DNA from: Lamellibrachia satsuma
Taxonomy: Eukaryota; Annelida; Polychaeta; Sabellida; Siboglinidae
Length of the DNA stretch: 64,000 nucleotides
Direction of reading: 5' to 3'
Assembly (NCBI GenBank): GCA_033239005.1
Contig: BSQZ01000039.1
Span: 2,748,816-2,812,815, forward strand
Shown: positions 36,001 through 51,200 of the stretch, piece by piece
How the letters are laid out: every line of letters starts with the position of its first letter
Numbering within the stretch: the stretch's first letter is position 1
The notes under the pieces: model-generated
Told to the model about the DNA's origin: nothing
The model's database searches: none
The model's input: the letters and a program-made list of their open reading frames with translations, nothing else
Translations under genes and position numbers: made by a program

Positions 36001-39000
36001 TGCACACCATCCATGCATAGGTAGGTGTAATGTTTATTTTTATGCTACGTGTACATGTAAATGCTATTTACATCAGATTTAGCTTCTGGTATGTGTTGTC
36101 TTATTAAAAAATACTTGATGAAAACGTGATTTCCGATTGTTGTAACAATCTCGTATTGGATGGGATTTTGGTAATTTGTTTTATTTGGAACTAGGGCTTA
36201 CTTACTTATCAAATATGTGAAACTGACTCCTTGTTAGTGTCAGTTCCGCAGTAAATATAACATTTTGACGTTTGATCTTTCATCTCTGCCTAGTTCACTA
36301 CGACCAGGATGTGTGGACCAACATCGTAGGACGGCTAAAGATAGATGCGGCAGATTTTGTTGCTGGGCACATTGATGACATCCTCAGAGACATGAAGAAC
36401 AGCGACACGGTGACATTGGTGAGAACCAAAGCTTTTTGAGAGGGTTGCAGTTGGGTTATATAAACTTATATCATATCTTAAAAACTATTGCTATTATCCT
36501 GACCTAGTTTACAGTGTACTGTGTGTATTCGAAAAGAAAGTCACTTGTGATGTGCAATGACAGTAACCACGGTAACCAGATACTTAAAATCCTGATGGGG
36601 TGGCTTTGCGGGAATTCTCATGGAAAATTTAATTTGTATGTCTAATTTTTTTATTTATTCTAACAAACGATATATTAAATTGTACAATGAGGCAGCGTGC
36701 CTGAACAAATACGTCTGAGCTGCTTGCTCTCACACGCCCGACGAGGGTGCAGCACTGGCTGCGGGTGCTAGAATTAATGGGTTAGAGATAGAGACCAGTA
36801 CTCTGTGAGACCACGACAGTTTACATTTACCCGCTGTGTGGGAGTGGGATTTTTACGTCCCCTGGTGAAGGAACCTACCTAGGTTTTTGTGTCTCTTCCG
36901 AAAGACACAGGCAAAGTGGGTTGGATGAAATTGCCCAAGTTACGAAACGGCAGCAGGTGACTGTGAACCCTAGTCCCCTCGACCGAAAGTCCGACGCTCT
37001 ACCGTACAGTCGCTGAACTGTTTTGTATAAACAGACAACAGTTTTTTATGAATCCATTTGCTCAGCACAAAATTGTTTACAGTGGCTGTTGCTTCTCTTT
37101 TCCATAGCAACTACAGAACACAGTGAGCACGCTGGCACGTGTTTCGCCATCCAGTGCTCTGCCAAAGATAGTTGCTTACGTTGAGGAGCTGCTGAGCAGC
37201 CCAGCCTTGTTGACAGTCACAATGGAGGAAGTTGCCATCATGAATTACCCTGAGGGACAGCTGTACAATACATCTGTTATTAAGAGGTAGGTTTCTGACT
37301 CTGTTTATTTAATCTTTGATAATCTGCTATGTTGAAGTGATGAATTGCTCATGCAAAATTAAGTTAACATGACCATTGTTCCACAAATCCTGCAGCCCGA
37401 GATGTGTAGTTTTCTGTTGTTATTCAACCTGCGTCTCCTCTCACAGCACCGACCAACAGGACAACAAGGTCGCAAACATGAAGCGAGAGAACAAACTCTA
37501 CTCATACGCTGAACAGTTGGCTGAAATTGAACTGAAAAAGGTGGGTGCGATTTCATTGATTAATTTGTGGATTTTATTGAATTGCATTTCAGCTTATGAG
37601 ACGGAAAGCCTGTGACACCTCTTACATTTTGATACCAACTTATTCCGGCACGGGAATGTTTTTATTAGTATGTATATAGGGGAAGGTTTTAGTATTTTAT
37701 GATGGAAATATTAAAATAATGCACCTTTCCTAAATATGGATGTTGGAGGATTACAACTCTATCCTGTATTTATATGGATTTGTTTTAAATTTACAGAAAG
37801 ATCTGCTGTGATAAACTATAAAGTTGAATGACAAACTGGTCAAGGTAAAAGCAAAAATATTGTTGAAGTTTGCATTGAAAGTAAGCAGATAGCTAGGCAG
37901 ATTTATGGCAGATTTTGTTTGATGTAGGTATATTTTGTAACCTGATAGATGGCGACACTTTATGAAGTAAGCAGATGGCTAGGCAGATAGCTAGGCAGAT
38001 TTCCAAAGAAACATTGTGGATTTTGTATCCTGATTTGTTATATGGCATGACATGGACTTGCGTAATTTTTTTATTTTACATGTTGATTTGCCTGCATTTT
38101 ATAACGGAAATGTTGTGCATTGTCCAGGAACTGGAGAAAAAGAAGAAAGGGAAAAAGGATGAACCAAAGTTGACAAAGAGACAACAAGAGGCTGTAGAAG
38201 CGGAACTACAGAAGGAGAGCGAGCTAAGGGCTCGCATCATGCAGGTGGGTCCACAGGGGCTATTGAACTTGTAATTTGTAAACAATTGTGTAATTTGGAA
38301 ACATTTACAAAGTGTAATAATATTATGTTTTATTTGATATAGTGCCAGAGTCAAGATTGTTTGTGGCATTTCACAGCATATCACAATTAATGATATGATC
38401 TAGAATTGATAAATAAACAAATAAATAGATTAAAATACTACTGCTACCAGTTATTCTTAAATTGATATAGCACATTATATTGCAGTTGTATACAATAATG
38501 TAGTTGCAATGTACTAGAATTGTGTAATTGCATTCTACTTGAGCAATGGCATGGTTATTGAAACTGTTATATTACTGCATGCATGAATAATTATAGATGA
38601 CAAATAAATGTAAAATTTATTAATATCAGTAACACATTTTTGTGAATTTTTTTATTCTGAAAATGTCCATGTTTCCAAAAGTTTTTAGTAGTTATAATGG
38701 CAAATTAACTCTAGTAAACTTATTCATAATTGAACTAAGCCAAATCGATGTAATTAATATACAATGTAGTTTCTTGTGCATGTTTCTTAAGGGGATTGGG
38801 GTTCTTGTCGGTTTTCAGTTCGATCATCGCGTGACAAATGCGTATGCGCTCATCGATGCATGTTGCCAAGGCAATGCAGCCATGTTACGGCTGCATCTTC
38901 CTGCTATTCTCAAGGTCATTGTGTCATTATTCCCATCAACCCTGGCTGCATCACACATGACAAAGATCTTCGTTGAACTGCACCAATGTGCTTTCACCGA

Positions 39001-39185
39001 CGCGAACGAGTACTTCGGTTGGTCCTTTAAGTTCAGATCTTACGTTGGGTTATGATTTGAAAACACATTTCTAGTAGAAAGTCATTGGACCATTTTGTAT
39101 TTCAGGCATATTCTGTAACTGAGCATCAGAAGTGATTGAAATTGTCAACATGTTGTGTCTGTGCTATATATATATACATATACAT

Positions 39186-39216
<31 letters not shown>

Positions 39217-42200
39217 CATATATATATTTATAAAATGTATCTGTGCCATATATATGTGTGGAATATTGTTTTTAAAATGTGTTACATAATTAGTCAGTTG
39301 TTAACTGATTAACAAATCATGAAAAATGAATAATAATTCTAACTTAAACTGTAGTGCCCAAGACTGGTTTAAATCGATATGCTACTCTATGACACCGAAT
39401 CAACATGTGTTGACAATTTCAATAATTTCTGACACTCGGTTTTTGGTGGGGTCCAAGAGAATATGCCTGAAATACTAGATGCTCCAGTGGCTTTTAACCG
39501 GTACCGTATATTCTGGCGACAGCTGTGATACTTTGGTGGACTGTACATGGGTTGTCATGACGTATAATTTGGATGTCAAACTTAGCTTGTTTCACTCTTG
39601 TGTATACTACATACCATATATACTACTGTATATACTACATATCGTATATACTACTGTATTCTGTATATACTACATACCGTTTTCAACCTAATAAGTGTAC
39701 AGTATGCTTAAAAAAAAATTGGGTCATAAAAAATGTCAAAGAATCTGTACACCAAAACTTTTTTTCTGGACAAGAAGGTAACTGTTTAACACTAGTGTCA
39801 TTTGGTGACTAATGTTGAACAACTGAAAAGTGGTGCCAATTGTTTAACACCAGGTGGCGACACTTCGGTTGTTCCACACTAGTCAAATTAAATAATGATG
39901 GATCCTGCTGATTAAAAGGGGGTGTACGCTAATTAGGGCATGTACGCTTAATAGGTTGAATACGGCATCTTGAATGTGTAAAAATCCCGTTTGACCTCCT
40001 TTTGTTCCCAAAGCTTTCTGTGCTTTAACCTGATAAGCCCTGAATTTCTGGGGAGTTGATTTTGTTTCAACCCATGGGATTATGAAATGCACTGTAACAT
40101 GTAAACTCTTCATCAAAACCCTTACAATATATACATATTCTGAATCACAGAATATTTATCTTTACAATGGTAATAACAGTATCAATGTTATGATTAACTG
40201 TGGCTAATTAGCATATAATTAGCATATGTAAACAATTGCAAAGTGAAAAATTAAATACGAAATCTAGTTTTATTTCGTCACTCATGGACAAAATAAAGCA
40301 CAAAATGAGGCAAGTTTGGTACTGCAAGGTAGGCCTACATGTCCTCTATGACCAGCAAGAGAAATTATAATAATATCTGCATCTACCTGTGAAATATTAC
40401 AATTAGCATGCAAGTACTATACATATAAAGCACACAAAACTGTTCACAAAATGCATAATAATGAATGTTTCATACATGTAATCTACTGACATATATATCA
40501 GAGCACACCATGTATTGTAGTATAATAACTTATGGAAAAGAAAAATTCAGGGAATATAAATGCAGTAATTCTGCAAATGTTACGTCAAAAGACAATGAAT
40601 ACAGTAACAACACATCATTGACACATTGATGTCGCTGTCTTGTCCACTACTAATGTCATTTACATCCGAATTATTGGATGTAAAACACAACAGATGCAAT
40701 GGCCGCTCATAGTCATCATAACCATGAATCGTAAAATGTTGACGAGATCAGTCACTTTAAAAAAATTTGCAAAAATACTAATAATTGACGGATCGATTCG
40801 AGAAATGGCTCAAAATGTCCGCACGTGTTGTTTTCATCCGGGCACCAACAGCATAACCAAAGCCAATGAACGTGGCGCCACATGGCGATCAATATGAACA
40901 AGACATCCCAACACCGAAATTTTTGTGTTCAGGGTGCATCAGGTTAATAAATCCATGTGCGAGCGCACTGAGTAAAGCAGGAAATAATGTTTTTTAAAAG
41001 TTCCATACCAAGTAGAAGATGCCATTTTACAACCTCGTGGTTCATGCGCACAAACAATAATACCCATAATACCCTAATCATGTATCATATAAATGGCATG
41101 CAGAAACTTTAACTTATGTCTAATGTTAAATATAATAAGGTTAACTTTCTCAGATGATTGTTGGCAAGTTTGGCCTTCTTTGAGTCTTGTATCGCAAAGG
41201 TCTGCAACTGTTGCTTCAGGTTTCCTTGTTGCCTATTCCACGCTACGCCTCCTGAAGCCCTCCTGTGACCTTGAGGTCACGTGGACGGAAGAGCCCCTCC
41301 GCAAGCAGCTGGAGAGAGTCATTGACCAGATTCACTCAGAGACCGCGTCAGCGATGTCGGGCGAGAAGGAGCCGTTTTCCGCACCGACATTCGCATATTG
41401 TTTCTACCTGTTGCGGGCCGTCCTGCAGGATGGTGGCGCTAGTGTAGGCGGTGATGAAGAGGTCATGGTGAAGGCGCTGGATGTTCTTGAGGCTCACACA
41501 AAGCTGAGGAGCAACTCGACCACGACAGGGGTTGATGAGGTAATGGCAGTGTTTGTGATTCTGTAAAAGTTTCTAAATAAATTTTTTGCAAATAAGAAAG
41601 ATATAATAATAGTGACTGTTTATTTAAATATGTCACTTTATTTTTGCAGAATTAGTTGTGTTGACTGTGCATATCCAACGTGATTTAGTTCTAACGTATA
41701 TTTTCTGTGCCTGAACAAAATATTTATGAGCTGTTTGAGCATGTATGTCCTCGTATATTTAAATTCATTGTTGAAAGAATGTTATGGGTTTGTCAGAGGA
41801 AAACTTCATAAAAAATTATGCAATCAACAACACAAGCCAGATGTAAAGATATGAAAAGGCCAAATGAATGACGTTTTTTAAGGGTATGCCTAATAACATA
41901 CTATTCCAATTAAGAACATGAAATGTGGACCCTGTAACATATGCCAAGCCTGTGGCTGAGCCTCATACAAAGCCGTTTGGGCACAATGCTCCCAGAGCCC
42001 ACATTTTTTCGACATAGCAGTATAGTACATGCAGTAATATTCCTACAACACAAGACAATTCATGGCATCGCCACCAGCACATTAAAATGTTAACCCAACA
42101 CCGACAATACTCGACACGATGCCTAGTTGCATACACTGCAGCATCGGACTACACTACTTGCTAAAATTCCTACTCTATATACTTTAGTAACCTAAAATGT

Positions 42201-45200
42201 GGAGCCATAACACCACCGTTCACCGAAACCCGTGAACACCTCACCAATATGCCACAGATGTGTAGAGACTACATAAATGATGAATTTCATATATTATTTA
42301 AAATGTAAAAGTTTTTATGTGAAATGTCCAGCATTGCCTAGAGTCCATTTCCCAATCTTGTTGACTTGAATCCCTGGTTAAATTCCCATGTTTATGACAT
42401 CTTCCCTCATTCCTTTTTCAAACCAGCCCAGGGACCGTCTCACATTATTGTATGTCTGCCGCAGAATGGTCCCGAATTGCTGCCCAGAGAAGCAATGTTG
42501 AAGCTCTCCATGAACGTCATCGGTGTTAACGTGGGGAAAATGCAGCAGATGGCAGCAAGTTGCCTCGTGGGTACGGCTGCGTGTGCCAGTGGTTTGGCCG
42601 GATGTGCCATGGCGGAGCAGTGTGAGGTAGAAGTACTGCTGGCGTCGCTGTTGTCGGTCGTTGCCTTGGTGAGGGAGTCGGCAATTCAGGTCAGTCAGCC
42701 TCATTATATGTAGGAACTATTTATTATTGATTTAATGCTACCGTTCTTATTAACATATCCAAACATGTTTTATTACCTGTAGAGACTTTTGCCTTAACAA
42801 GATGGCTTCCTCAGCATCATTGTAGACGTGTAGAAACATGAGCTTCCACACTGTTAAACTATCCTGAAGAATGTTCAACAATTTGATCGTTATCGGTTTA
42901 CAAATGTCAACATTTAAATAGACTCGTACTTGGTGAAAATAGATGAGTATAATAGTTATTGATGTAGATAATAGTTATTGATGACGAGCCAGTGTATGTA
43001 GATAATCTTATGGGTTCATTTGTGGGCATCACATTTACTGCACCACCCTGTGTCCGCTGCAGGGATTGCTGGCCATGGTCCAAGTGCTGCCGTCACCAGA
43101 AGTGGACAAGGACAGTGGACTCAACCTCGTACGGCGTGTCTGGATTGCACGCTTTGACATCGAGACAGAGATCGTTGCTCTGGCTGATGGGTATGTTACT
43201 GGGGGTCATAGAAAAGTAGTCAGTTAAGAACTGAACTTTAGGAATTATTGAGGCAAACTCCATCTCTCTATGTGTAGCCTGTGGCTGTTGCAGTGTGAAT
43301 ACGTCCTACAGCTGCATTCAGTCCTTCCCTTTTGGGAAGGACTACTGATTTAGCCTATCGCAAATCCGGTTCCTTGATGTCCATATATGTAGTGCGTGAC
43401 TAGTTTATGAAACAACCACAGTCAATTTAATAAAAAAATGTGTTGACATTAGTCGTTTGATCTGGTAAGGCTCAAAATAATGGAAATCCAAAGTGATAAA
43501 TATTGTGTATTATTATGGGCGTGACTTCCATCCTCTTGCTGATCACACGACAAAGTTACAAAATTAATTGTGTGATGTATAAGTGTGTTAACTTTGCTAT
43601 TGCGGGGATAAATCGTACTAAAAATTTATGTTAATAGTCGTAAAAACAGCTTAGTTAAATGCCATCTTTTTAGCATTAAATTTTTTTCGGCAGAGTTCTC
43701 GTCTGATTTCAGGCTGTGGGAGGAAGCAGAACTGACCCTTGACCCGGAAATCTGTTCGATGATCGTGTCGGAGGACGTCATCCATGATGAGTCGGTCATC
43801 CGAGATGCCGCCTCGAGGGCACTCGTGGCGGCGCTCGGTGCAAACCGCGGCTACTCTGAAGCCATCTTGAAGCAGCTGCTGGCGCTGTATGAAGAGAAAC
43901 TTTTTGTGAGTGACAGGTGTCTATATGCGAGTGACAGGTGTCTGTATGTGAGTGACAGGTATCTGGCTGTTATGTGAATGATGTCTGGATGGATTAGTCA
44001 CCACAGACTGCTCGTAAAATGCTATTTTTAAAATGTCCGCTTCTGTCATTTTACATGGTTTTAAAATATACAAACTGCAGTGTCGTCTGTTTCCACACAA
44101 GTTGCTCCCAGACTGATTTGTGCGGAAGCAGACAACGTTGCGGCTCGTCTGTGTTAAAACAATGGACAGCTATGTTCATCACTTTAATGGTACAAAATCA
44201 TATTGTTTTTTCAGAAAATCGTATCATTTAGTATAAACTATCTGTTCTGACACCTTGACTGCCCATAAAATTTTTTTTTTAACCACACTTGGAAAAATAC
44301 GCTTTGACTATTATCTCTTTACCGTATTCTCTGTACCACTCCACACTAGTGCTAAACAGTTGGCTTATTGTCTAGAGAAACAAATTTTGGTGTATAAGAA
44401 CAGATTCCTTGACGTTTTTCCATGGCCCGATTTTTGTTCAAGTTTGCTGTATGCTTATTAGGTCGAATACGCTAATTTGAATCTTGGGATAAATACCATG
44501 TTTATATTACTGACAAAGTATGTGTTCAGTAGTGATAACAGAGTTGAATCTTACAATTTTCTTGTGTTATTGCGGTGTGAATCTGATTTGAATTAAATAA
44601 GTCGTAACTATTTCTGTCTCCCTTGCCTATAGATGCCGCCACCAGTTCTCGACAATTTCGGTCGGCCGATCGGTGACACTGCACCGGACCAATGGCTAGC
44701 GAGATGTGGTATCGCCACAGCGATCGGAAGCATCTCTCCACATCTCGGCAAGACCCAGATCCTTCCCTTGTTCCGGTTCTTCGTAGACAAGGGGCTCGGG
44801 GATCGGAATGAGGAGGTCGGGAGGCAGATGTTGGCGGCGGCTGTGGCAGCGCTCAATGAGCACGGAAAGGTGGGTTTGTTTCCCTTGTGTGTTCATGTTG
44901 AAACTACGTGCTGCAGCATGTGCCAAAAATTACAATTTGTAATTATTAAAATTTTATAATTTTTTTAATTATTAAAATAAAAAAAATTAAAAATTTTTTC
45001 AGTGAAGAGCATAATTGCTTATTTCCAAAAAGAAAAGGTAGTTTTTTTCAGAGAACAAGACCAGACCTTCTGTAGCATGTCGCTTAACACAACTGAACAT
45101 TGTTACCAGAACGCGCAAGACATAGACACACAGACTAAGTTCAAGGATTTCCTAAAAACTCATCTTTTTTAAGCGAGCCCACTTCCACTGAGGAATACGT

Positions 45201-48200
45201 CAACTGTGAATGAGGACACTTTTTGAACATGTCTTAATTTTATCTTAATCTTACACTATTTATTTATTTATTTTAATATAAAATGTTAACTATATATTGA
45301 ATGTATGCTTTTACGTTGGCTGTATGCACCTGTGAACAGGCTGGTCCAGAATACATGACGCTTTAAAAATGTTTGTGAATAATAACGAATATATAATAAT
45401 ACTAAATTTAAATGTTGCCATGGTTATCTTCTGTAGACTTGCGTCAGTGTGCTGTTGCCCATATTCGAGGACTTCCTTGGGCAAGCGCCAGACACTGCGA
45501 GCTTTGACGTAGTGAGACAGAGTATTGTCATCCTAATGGGTTCGCTCGCCAAACATCTCGACAAGGATGACCCCAAGGTCAAACCAATCGTTGCAAAGTT
45601 GATCAACACACTCTCAACGCCGTCACAGCAGGTAGGGAGCAGGCATTTTTTTGGGAGCATGTAGTTTCTCAGGCGTAAGAGCGGTAAGGTGTGGATGAGG
45701 CCAGATTTAGGACAGTCTTGCAGTTAAAAGTAAATTAACCTTTTAGCCAGATTGTTTTCCAGAAATATTTATGCATATTTTAAAATGCATGTGATTTCAT
45801 CATTACCAAGACTTTCCCTACACACGTATACATTTTTGGAAAGGTAACATCCTCACAATTCCACTGATGAAGAGAAAAAAATTGTTTTGAAGTTATGCGA
45901 AATAATAATTTATTCAAAACGGGCACAAAATATTAGGAGTACCAGCAATCTATCAAACATCACATGTAATAACAAGATAACTAATAGTCATAGATGAATA
46001 ATAATGGCATATTTAGAGAGAACACCGAGTGGCAAAATATGAAGGCTATCAGTACATTATTTGACATTTTATACAAACATCATTGACAAGTGTAAAAATC
46101 CAGAGGATTTCTATATGTACACACTTGCCAGCCTATCTACCAAAATAAAACTACTAGTACTACTCACAGATGAATAAGGACTGCATATTTAGAAAGAACA
46201 CTAATATTTACACAGTGGCAAACTGTGAAGGTAATCAGTACATTATTTGACATTTTGGACAGACCATTGACAATCGTAAAATACAGACGATTTCTATACG
46301 TATTGTCATCAGAAACAGTCGCTCATCGAGTGTTCAGACATGGGCGATATTATATGTCATCGTCTCTGGCACTGTCGTCATCACCAGAACATCTATCACT
46401 ATCACTCATATTGTCGAAAATCCTGAGTACTTCATTTGTATCCGTGATCAACCGCTACATGAACAGCGTTATTTCTATCAATGTACGTGGTTAACTTAAA
46501 CAAATCCATTAATGCCCTCCTACATGAAACTAATTTCATGTAGTGTCTGACATTGATATTTTGAAATCATCCCTTATTGACGACCAAGGAGAACGAGCAG
46601 AGTTACATATGAATACTGACCACATGGTATTGGCTAAGCTTAACCTGGGCAAGCGTGCTTTCTCTGTAGCTGCAACGAACATCTGGCATGACGTCCGCAT
46701 CACCTTAAGGCGTCGCTTGGGTCTAAACGCGTTTTATTTTCTTATTTCATTATCACTGAACCTACAGAGCTGAAACTTTCATAGATTGCAAGTCCAGGTA
46801 AGAGTAATGCTGTGAATTTTTTTCAGAAAGTTTCATACATATTTTCCCACGGTATGCAGCCATCTTGGATTGAATGTTGCGTGTGACTTATATCAGTAAC
46901 CATTGGATTTAGAGGAGTCAAATTTGGTGTGTAGTTACTCCACATAATCCCAATGAAAACAGTCAGTTGACTTTCCAAGTTTTAAAAAAAAATTTTGTTT
47001 TCATGATTTTTTTACATCTGAATGTATTTTTTCATCATGAAATTTTACATTGATGGTTCATTATATAAAATATAAATAATGTTTTCTAAAAAGTTACTAG
47101 ATAGTTTTCAAGAGCATACTATCAAGAAACACTGTAGAAAGTTTCAAGTAATTCTGTCAAATAATAGCAGAGATAAGTGACACGGGAGGCAGTAGGTGTG
47201 AGGGAAAACATGTTTTTGAGAAAATCGTGTTCAAAGTTTATGTACATTGGCACATACATTTCAACATCTGAAAAGCAACCTAGATGATTGAAACTTTGCA
47301 TACATATTACTGAATGTATAATCTATCAAAAGGCAAAGTTAAGAGTCATTGGCATTGTAAAATAAATTTCACACAAGTCCCGAGTACCCGACACCCATGT
47401 CCATCGTTGCCGACACAGCTGATCTCACCACGACAAATGGGACATTCGTCGCCTGAGTCCCATCGATACAGTCTGATGACAGATTTGCATTGATGACCTT
47501 GTCACAACTGGTGCAGAAAGTCTCGAGGCCACACACCACGCCGAGGGTGCGGTACGGTCGACAGCTGGGGTGGAGAGTGTATGCTTCCTACACAACGTGC
47601 ATAGCAGGTTCGCAACAAGTGATGGCAACACGGCACAGCGTACAAGTACTGTTGAAAGATCTCCATCAGCATCTGTCTCATCCTCAACCAGGAATCGCGG
47701 GACACCTATCTCCTCCAGAAGATCTGCATAACCAAACTTCCGTTCAGTGACAGACAGTCTCCGAGACGGATCAGCTGCTACTGTTGATGACCGCATTGAT
47801 GCCTGGAAAAAATACACAATATAAATGTATTTCATGAACAAAAAGTATCCAAGACATGTTCAACAACAAAAGCCCCCCCTTGCTACGTATGCAGGGGTAT
47901 GGCATTGAATGCAATTTATTTTATTGGCATTGCCATATTATACACACACACACCCGCGCGCACGTGTGTATATAGGCTATGTATACAATAATTACCAGGG
48001 CAAATTGTAGTAATATAATAAACCATAGACATAGTTACAACTCTGTTTCTGATGTGCCTGGATGGACCCTGGGCCTGAATGTCAACACAACCACGAACAT
48101 CAACAGCATGAACTAGATCAGCGTCAAATCGTTTATACAGTAATAGTTATGCCACAAAGGCGATGTTTGGATAAAACGCAAGTGAAGATATGAAATATCA

Positions 48201-51200
48201 GAATTAAACTTACACTGCGTGCCATTCTCGCTGGCACCACGGACGGTGATGGTCGAAGTCGAAGAAGACGAAGTTGTCGCCGCAGGTTCATTGGCGAATT
48301 CAACCCTCGATGCCTTCGCATCACACGCTAACTGCAACGATGCAAACTTTCGCTGCCTCCCAGTACCGTAACCGCCCACTCGCTTTCGACCAAACGGCAT
48401 AATGTCGTTTTACAAAGCGATATAAATGAACGAAACTCATGGGATAAAAAAGTCGATCGAATCGAACGTAGCTGGTATTTCAAGCTGACGTCAGAGGATG
48501 GAAATTAGTATTACAACCAATTAGAGCGCTTGATTTGAGGGAATCCGACATCACGTGGTGATGTCCGGCGAATCGTCGTGGCATTCCCCATTCCTTTGTC
48601 ACCGAGATGGTTCAGAGGCGGTCATTTATAGTCGGAATTACTCGGATACCTCCGGGCACATTTTAAAACTGTTTGTACCATCATACAGAGCGAAAATGGG
48701 GCTTTCCCGTGATATGCGCCATGTTGGAATGGCAGCGTTTTCCGGCATGCAATGGCTCGCGGAAAATCACCTAATGTCCCATTAGTCTCGGTTCATTTGA
48801 CATAAACAAAGACTTAGCAATGATAGGCATCATACAAAAGACACGTTTTATGACAGAAACGTGTTTATTTCGACAGTGCAACTTACATGAATGGCAAGTT
48901 GAATAATATTTATACACGGAAATAGCAACAACTCGAAATTCATTTTATTGTCAAAAATCCGTCAAATCCGACCCGAGTCTCCCGTTAAAATCTTCTGAAA
49001 CTATAACTAAAGTTCACAAAGAACTAAAGATATATTTATTCGAAATTGCATTTCCACCCTAGATCCTCGGCGGTCTCGGCTGTGATGACGACTTTAGCAT
49101 TTAGTATCTTGTTTAACGTTCCTCTTTAATCTGATTTTTTGCAAAAATTCAAAACCTACCAAGCATCCACTACGACATACTAGCTCGTTTGTGCAACTTT
49201 TTGTGAAATCAGAAATCATCAGACAAACTATTAAATTATTTAATACTTCATCTAGCATTTATGGAAGTGAAAATTGAAATGCTGAAAAATCACAAATTTC
49301 ACTCTTGGTGAAATTTCATAAATTTGTCAAGAGGATTGAAGTCACGCCCATGATCAGCCTTGACCACATAACGTGTTTGCCATTTGGGATATCCATTATT
49401 TTGAGCCTTACCAGATCTAACCACTAAAGTCAATTCTTTCGATGTTTTGAAAAAATATATGCTCTTGCAGTTGAATCAGGTGAAGATGGAGTTTTAACGA
49501 TTCTATTTTGTTTGTTGTGCTTCAGCTCTGGTCCATGAGGATTTAGAGTGCTTTAGAGGTTTTTATTATTATGATAGGTGCAGCAAGCTGTGGCCGATTG
49601 CCTACCCCCGCTGGTGCCAGCCATCAAGGAAGGGGCTCCGGAGTTGGTGAAGCAACTGCTCCACCTGCTGCTCGAGTCAGAGAGCTACGGTGAGAGACGT
49701 GGCGCCGCCTATGGCCTGGCAGGCCTCGTTAAAGGCCTTGGAATTCTCGTGTTGAAAAATCTCGAGATTCAACCACAGCTGACGGACGCGATACAGGACA
49801 AGAAGAACCCTCGGCGGCGGGAGGGGGCACTGTTTGCGTTCGAGATGCTCTGCGTCATGCTCGGTCGATTGTTTGAGCCGTACGTCGTGAATATCCTGCC
49901 ACATTTACTGTTGTGCTTTGGTGATGCCAACCAGTATGTCAGAGTGGTAAGTAACACGCTTCATTGTCAAGTTTCCTTTTTATTATTCTACTTTCCTGGC
50001 CAGTGTGACACCAGCGATTGATTTTCATTGGAAATTGGTAGGATTGCACTGACCTCCCACTCGGCTCATATTTGGGAGTCTGCAGACAAATTTAGGAGAC
50101 AGTACATTTTCAACAAATGTTATGTTATATATGGCACTCAATAATCTGGTTCCCGAATCATTCCCTAGAGGCGCTACGCACACTGTGCACTTTATGGTAG
50201 TGGCTCAATACTGTGGAGTCTGGACTGGGCACCATAACTAATCAAAAGCAAGCGCCTCTGTAACAGATTACGGGCCAAACCATGGATTAGTCTAAAGTAG
50301 GGAGTCACAAGGCATCATATTTGAGGCGAGCGGTCGCTCTTGCACCCTATCGCTCACGCAAATCAATAATCTAGGAAGCGATTTATCGCTCGCGTCAATT
50401 GTTAAAATCGCTTGTTGCCTGCAAGTGTTTGTCTTGACAAGTAGTTTCGTGAGTATTAGATTCACTAGGAAAGTCTAACCTCTTTATAACGTAGTGTTCG
50501 GGCTCCAATATTTGGAGTTCACGTATCATCCGTCACCGGCAATGGCGATCGCAGCCCGCTGCTCCAAGATTGCAAGAACACCATCGAAGCTATGCTGGCC
50601 GCGCGGTTTATAAAAAAGTTATCAAATGAGTGGACTAACGTCGATGTGTATTATGTTTAAATATCACATATTGTTGTGTGTCGAACTGAATAAAATACAT
50701 GTACAGTTATGGAATAGTTAAGGGATCAACGATATTTCGCTACGATCTGATTGACTGAATACGCTGTAATGGTAATCGAAAATAATAACCTGGATCTGAA
50801 CTACCGAAAATGTATATGAGTTGACATGGAGTGTAACAATTTATTAGACATTGAAAACGATAATTTTAGGAATTGTTCCACTTCGTCTTTCAACCGCTCT
50901 GAACACATAAATTCACAATGCATATCTCTGGTACCATTTAACATTGATTCACTGTTTCATGTGCGGATGACAAATTCGTATTTTTGTGCACCGAGTTTGA
51001 GTTGTGCGTTTGATGCAATGGAAGCATGCCATTTCACACCAGTTTATATTGGTGTTGCCTACTTAGCTGCATTTATGAGTTATGACTATACATCTAATTC
51101 TTATACGTGGCGTATTTGTGAATCTCAATTGCAATTTCAAACCGCCTAAACGAAGTCGCACACGAAACCAGTACAGTGTCGTGGGCACGGCCCGGGAATA

